Positions 4,806-6,000 of a stretch of 6,000 nt of DNA are shown piece after piece. Location: positions 1-6,000 of the forward strand of contig MEXE01000029.1 of assembly GCA_001775555.1 (NCBI GenBank), in the 5' to 3' direction. This DNA is from Candidatus Amesbacteria bacterium RBG_19FT_COMBO_48_16 (GTDB taxonomy: Bacteria; Patescibacteriota; Microgenomatia; CAZETR01; Amesbacteraceae). Position numbers and translations under genes: made by a program. Each line of letters begins with the position of its first letter. Positions within the stretch are counted from its first letter, which is position 1. Under the pieces are notes generated by a model. That model made no database searches and had not been told where the DNA came from. It saw only the letters and a program-made list of their open reading frames with translations.

Positions 4806-4973
4806 ATGATCATCCCGGACAATCAGATCTCAACTTCCCAAAAAATCAGGGCCGCAATCGCCACTCATCTCCCCCGTATCACAGGTAAAGTCGTCCAATT
4901 TCTCCTCTTCTCTGTCTTTGCCGCCGCCCGCTTCATCGGCTCCCTCTTCCGGCAGGCTCTAGGCAAAGAGTAG
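4806..4973 (+). CDS. Small membrane protein, 55 aa, hypothetical
   Basis: The ATG directly follows the TAA of the preceding gene (TAAATG) and the frame ends at TAG 4971-4973, overlapping the last 15 nt of uppP on the other strand. The product begins MIIPDNQISTSQKIRAAIA and has one hydrophobic stretch (about 29-48, VVQFLLFSVFAAARFIGSLF) followed by a basic end (RQALGKE), as expected for a single helix anchored with a positive cytoplasmic tail. Codons favour C in the third position (ATC, GTC, GCC, CTC), like the gene before it, though the general C-richness of this strand makes that weak evidence. No Shine-Dalgarno site; coupling to the upstream gene is likely. Function unknown. Confidence 0.5.
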   Translation: MIIPDNQISTSQKIRAAIATHLPRITGKVVQFLLFSVFAAARFIGSLFRQALGKE

Positions 4974-5735
4974 CCACCACCCCACAGCCAGCCCAATCCG
5001 GTACCATCCGAATCCCGCCAGATTATTGTTCTTCACATACGAAACCAGCCATTTTACGGCCACCCTTGCCGCCGCAAATGCCGCGCCGAATCCCAGTCCC
5101 AGCATCTCCCATTCGCCCCGGCCGAAACTTCCCCCGCTCTTGACCAAATCCCACCCCGTCGCCGCCATCATCGTCGGCACGGCCAGCAAAAACGAAAACT
5201 CTACCGCCTCCTTCCGGCCCAATCCTGCTATCTCTCCCGAAAGGATTGTAGCCAAAGCCCGGCTCACCCCCGGTATCATCGCCACTGCCTGTCCCAACCC
5301 GATCAAAACGCACCTCCCGTAACTTAAGTTTTGAATTTCGAATTTGGAATTTGATTTTTGTTTTTTGAGCCTGTCTCCTTCCCATATCAACAACACCACT
5401 CCTCCCAAAAAAAGCGCTCCCACCGTTACCCACGCATTTCCCAAAAGATATTGCTTCACCAGTTTATACGCCAGCACCCCGATTATTCCCGTCGGCAAAA
5501 AAGCCATCGCCACTCTTGTCGCCACCCGGCTCTGTTGTAATAATTTACGCCAGTACAGGGCTACAATTGCCCCAATCGCCCCCAGCTGTATTGCAATCTC
5601 AAAGCTCTTTACAAACCCCGTCTGTGCCACCCCCAAAAGCTGGCCAACCAGAATCATATGCCCGGTCGACGACACCGGCAAAAACTCTGTCACCCCCTCC
5701 ACCACTGCCAATATAACTCCTTGTCCCCAATTCAT
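4959..5735 (-). CDS. uppP: Undecaprenyl-diphosphatase UppP (BacA)
   Basis: Integral membrane enzyme that removes a phosphate from undecaprenyl diphosphate on the outer face of the membrane, regenerating the lipid carrier for peptidoglycan and other surface polymers; relatives confer bacitracin resistance. At 258 aa it is slightly shorter than E. coli UppP (273). Motif 1 is EGVTEFLPVSSTGH (13-26), with the two Glu, Ser and His expected at the active site; motif 2 is PGVSRALAT (155-163) with the key Ser-Arg pair, though the usual RSGAT reads RALAT. Several membrane helices surround the motifs. Residues 127-138 (KSNSKFEIQNLS) form a polar loop encoded by an AT-rich repeat. Its ATG overlaps the upstream stop by 4 nt (ATGA) and AGGGAG with a 7-nt spacer precedes it. 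Confidence 0.93.
   Translation of the reverse strand: MNWGQGVILAVVEGVTEFLPVSSTGHMILVGQLLGVAQTGFVKSFEIAIQLGAIGAIVALYWRKLLQQSRVATRVAMAFLPTGIIGVLAYKLVKQYLLGNAWVTVGALFLGGVVLLIWEGDRLKKQKSNSKFEIQNLSYGRCVLIGLGQAVAMIPGVSRALATILSGEIAGLGRKEAVEFSFLLAVPTMMAATGWDLVKSGGSFGRGEWEMLGLGFGAAFAAARVAVKWLVSYVKNNNLAGFGWYRIGLAVGWWLLFA
5325..5354 (-). repeat. AT-rich AAATTCGAAATTC-type repeat inside uppP
   Basis: On the minus strand the stretch has overlapping CAAATTC/GAAATTC units and encodes NSKFEIQNL in a predicted loop of UppP. It shares frame and orientation with the repeat at 4145-4174; 18 of 23 aligned positions match by eye. Confidence 0.65.
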
Positions 5736-6000
5736 CCCTTAACTCCCTGCCACACCCGAAAATGAGTCAGCCACACCAAAACACCGGTAGTTGCATACGG
5801 CACCAGATATGCCCAAATTCTGTAATCTCCTTCCCCCACCCCCAACAAACTGTTCAGCCCTTGGTAAACCAAACCCGTGCCCGCCCCCAATACCACCAGA
5901 CTCGAAAGCACCAGCACCGTCACCGCATAATTTTTCCGGCTGGACTGATCCATTTCTTCCCCGGATTTCATACTGGCCTTAAACCAATGGAAAGCAAATA
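5732..6000 (-). CDS. Membrane protein, DUF5671-like, C-terminal part (5' end beyond right edge)
   Basis: An ATG at 5971 would give a 79-aa protein, but the frame stays open to the window edge and the upstream codons read FAFHWFKAS, so the gene probably begins further right. Two hydrophobic segments are visible, NYAVTVLVLSSLVVLGAGTG (from 14 onward of the 79-aa form) and WAYLVPYATTGVLVWLTHF (about 53-71), with a small polar turn GVGEGDYR between. The ending VWLTHFRVWQ echoes the upstream FAFHWFK, consistent with repeated domains each ending in a W/F-x2-H-W/F motif, as I remember for DUF5671 membrane proteins. That assignment is tentative; function unknown. Its stop overlaps the uppP start by 4 nt, so the two form one operon. 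Confidence 0.55.
   Translation of the reverse strand, partial: FAFHWFKASMKSGEEMDQSSRKNYAVTVLVLSSLVVLGAGTGLVYQGLNSLLGVGEGDYRIWAYLVPYATTGVLVWLTHFRVWQGVKG
5743..5748 (-). promoter_or_regulatory. Shine-Dalgarno site of uppP
   Basis: AGGGAG on the minus strand, 7 nt before the uppP ATG. It is the only well-spaced Shine-Dalgarno match I see; other genes here have none or rely on coupling. Confidence 0.5.

Overview
The window looks like part of a compact genome from the Candidate Phyla Radiation (Patescibacteria), most likely the Microgenomates (OP11) group. This is inferred from several traits together: very tight gene packing, an archaeal-style short triosephosphate isomerase, a stripped-down phosphoglycerate kinase, a repeat-flanked four-helix-bundle (S23/IVP) gene, membrane-tethered cupredoxin and PsbP-like proteins, few clear Shine-Dalgarno sites, and AT-rich simple repeats read in frame inside proteins. 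TGA is used as a normal stop (SDR, rpiB, four-helix gene), which argues against the code-25 lineages (Gracilibacteria, Absconditabacteria). The + strand is strongly C-rich over G across the window whatever the gene direction, so the skew is replicative and most genes (minus strand) lie on the G-rich strand.

Layout, in the minus-strand direction of transcription from right to left. (1) 6000-4959: the C-terminal end of a membrane protein resembling DUF5671, overlapping uppP (undecaprenyl-diphosphatase) by 4 nt. (2) 4425-4973 on the plus strand: a secreted beta-rich protein with a signal peptide, followed immediately by a 55-aa single-helix membrane protein that converges on and overlaps the end of uppP. 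(3) 4387-3221: two membrane-anchored extracellular proteins, a PsbP/Mog1-like protein and a type I copper cupredoxin. A 37-bp divergent promoter region separates groups 2 and 3. (4) 3220-2992: a 229-bp gene-free island with equal G and C and several inverted repeats, carrying a candidate promoter for the next operon. (5) 2991-1: a central-carbon operon, tpiA - four-helix-bundle gene - SDR oxidoreductase - rpiB - pgk, with 4-nt and 35-nt overlaps at its end; pgk runs off the left edge.

TpiA, RpiB and PGK supply lower-glycolysis and pentose-phosphate steps, as expected for a fermentative organism with minimal metabolism; the substrate of the SDR is unknown. UppP supports recycling of the lipid carrier for cell-wall synthesis. 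The cupredoxin and PsbP-like proteins act outside the membrane, and their partner is not in the window.

The most unusual features are the repeats and the island. One TA-rich repeat forms inverted ends around the four-helix gene and supplies the tpiA stop codon. A 23-bp exact copy of it encodes the hydrophobic core of a signal peptide elsewhere in the window. A second family encodes NSKF-type peptides in frame in both uppP and the PsbP-like gene. The island upstream of tpiA loses the strand skew seen everywhere else and has nested stems, which makes it a candidate structured RNA leader or non-coding RNA.
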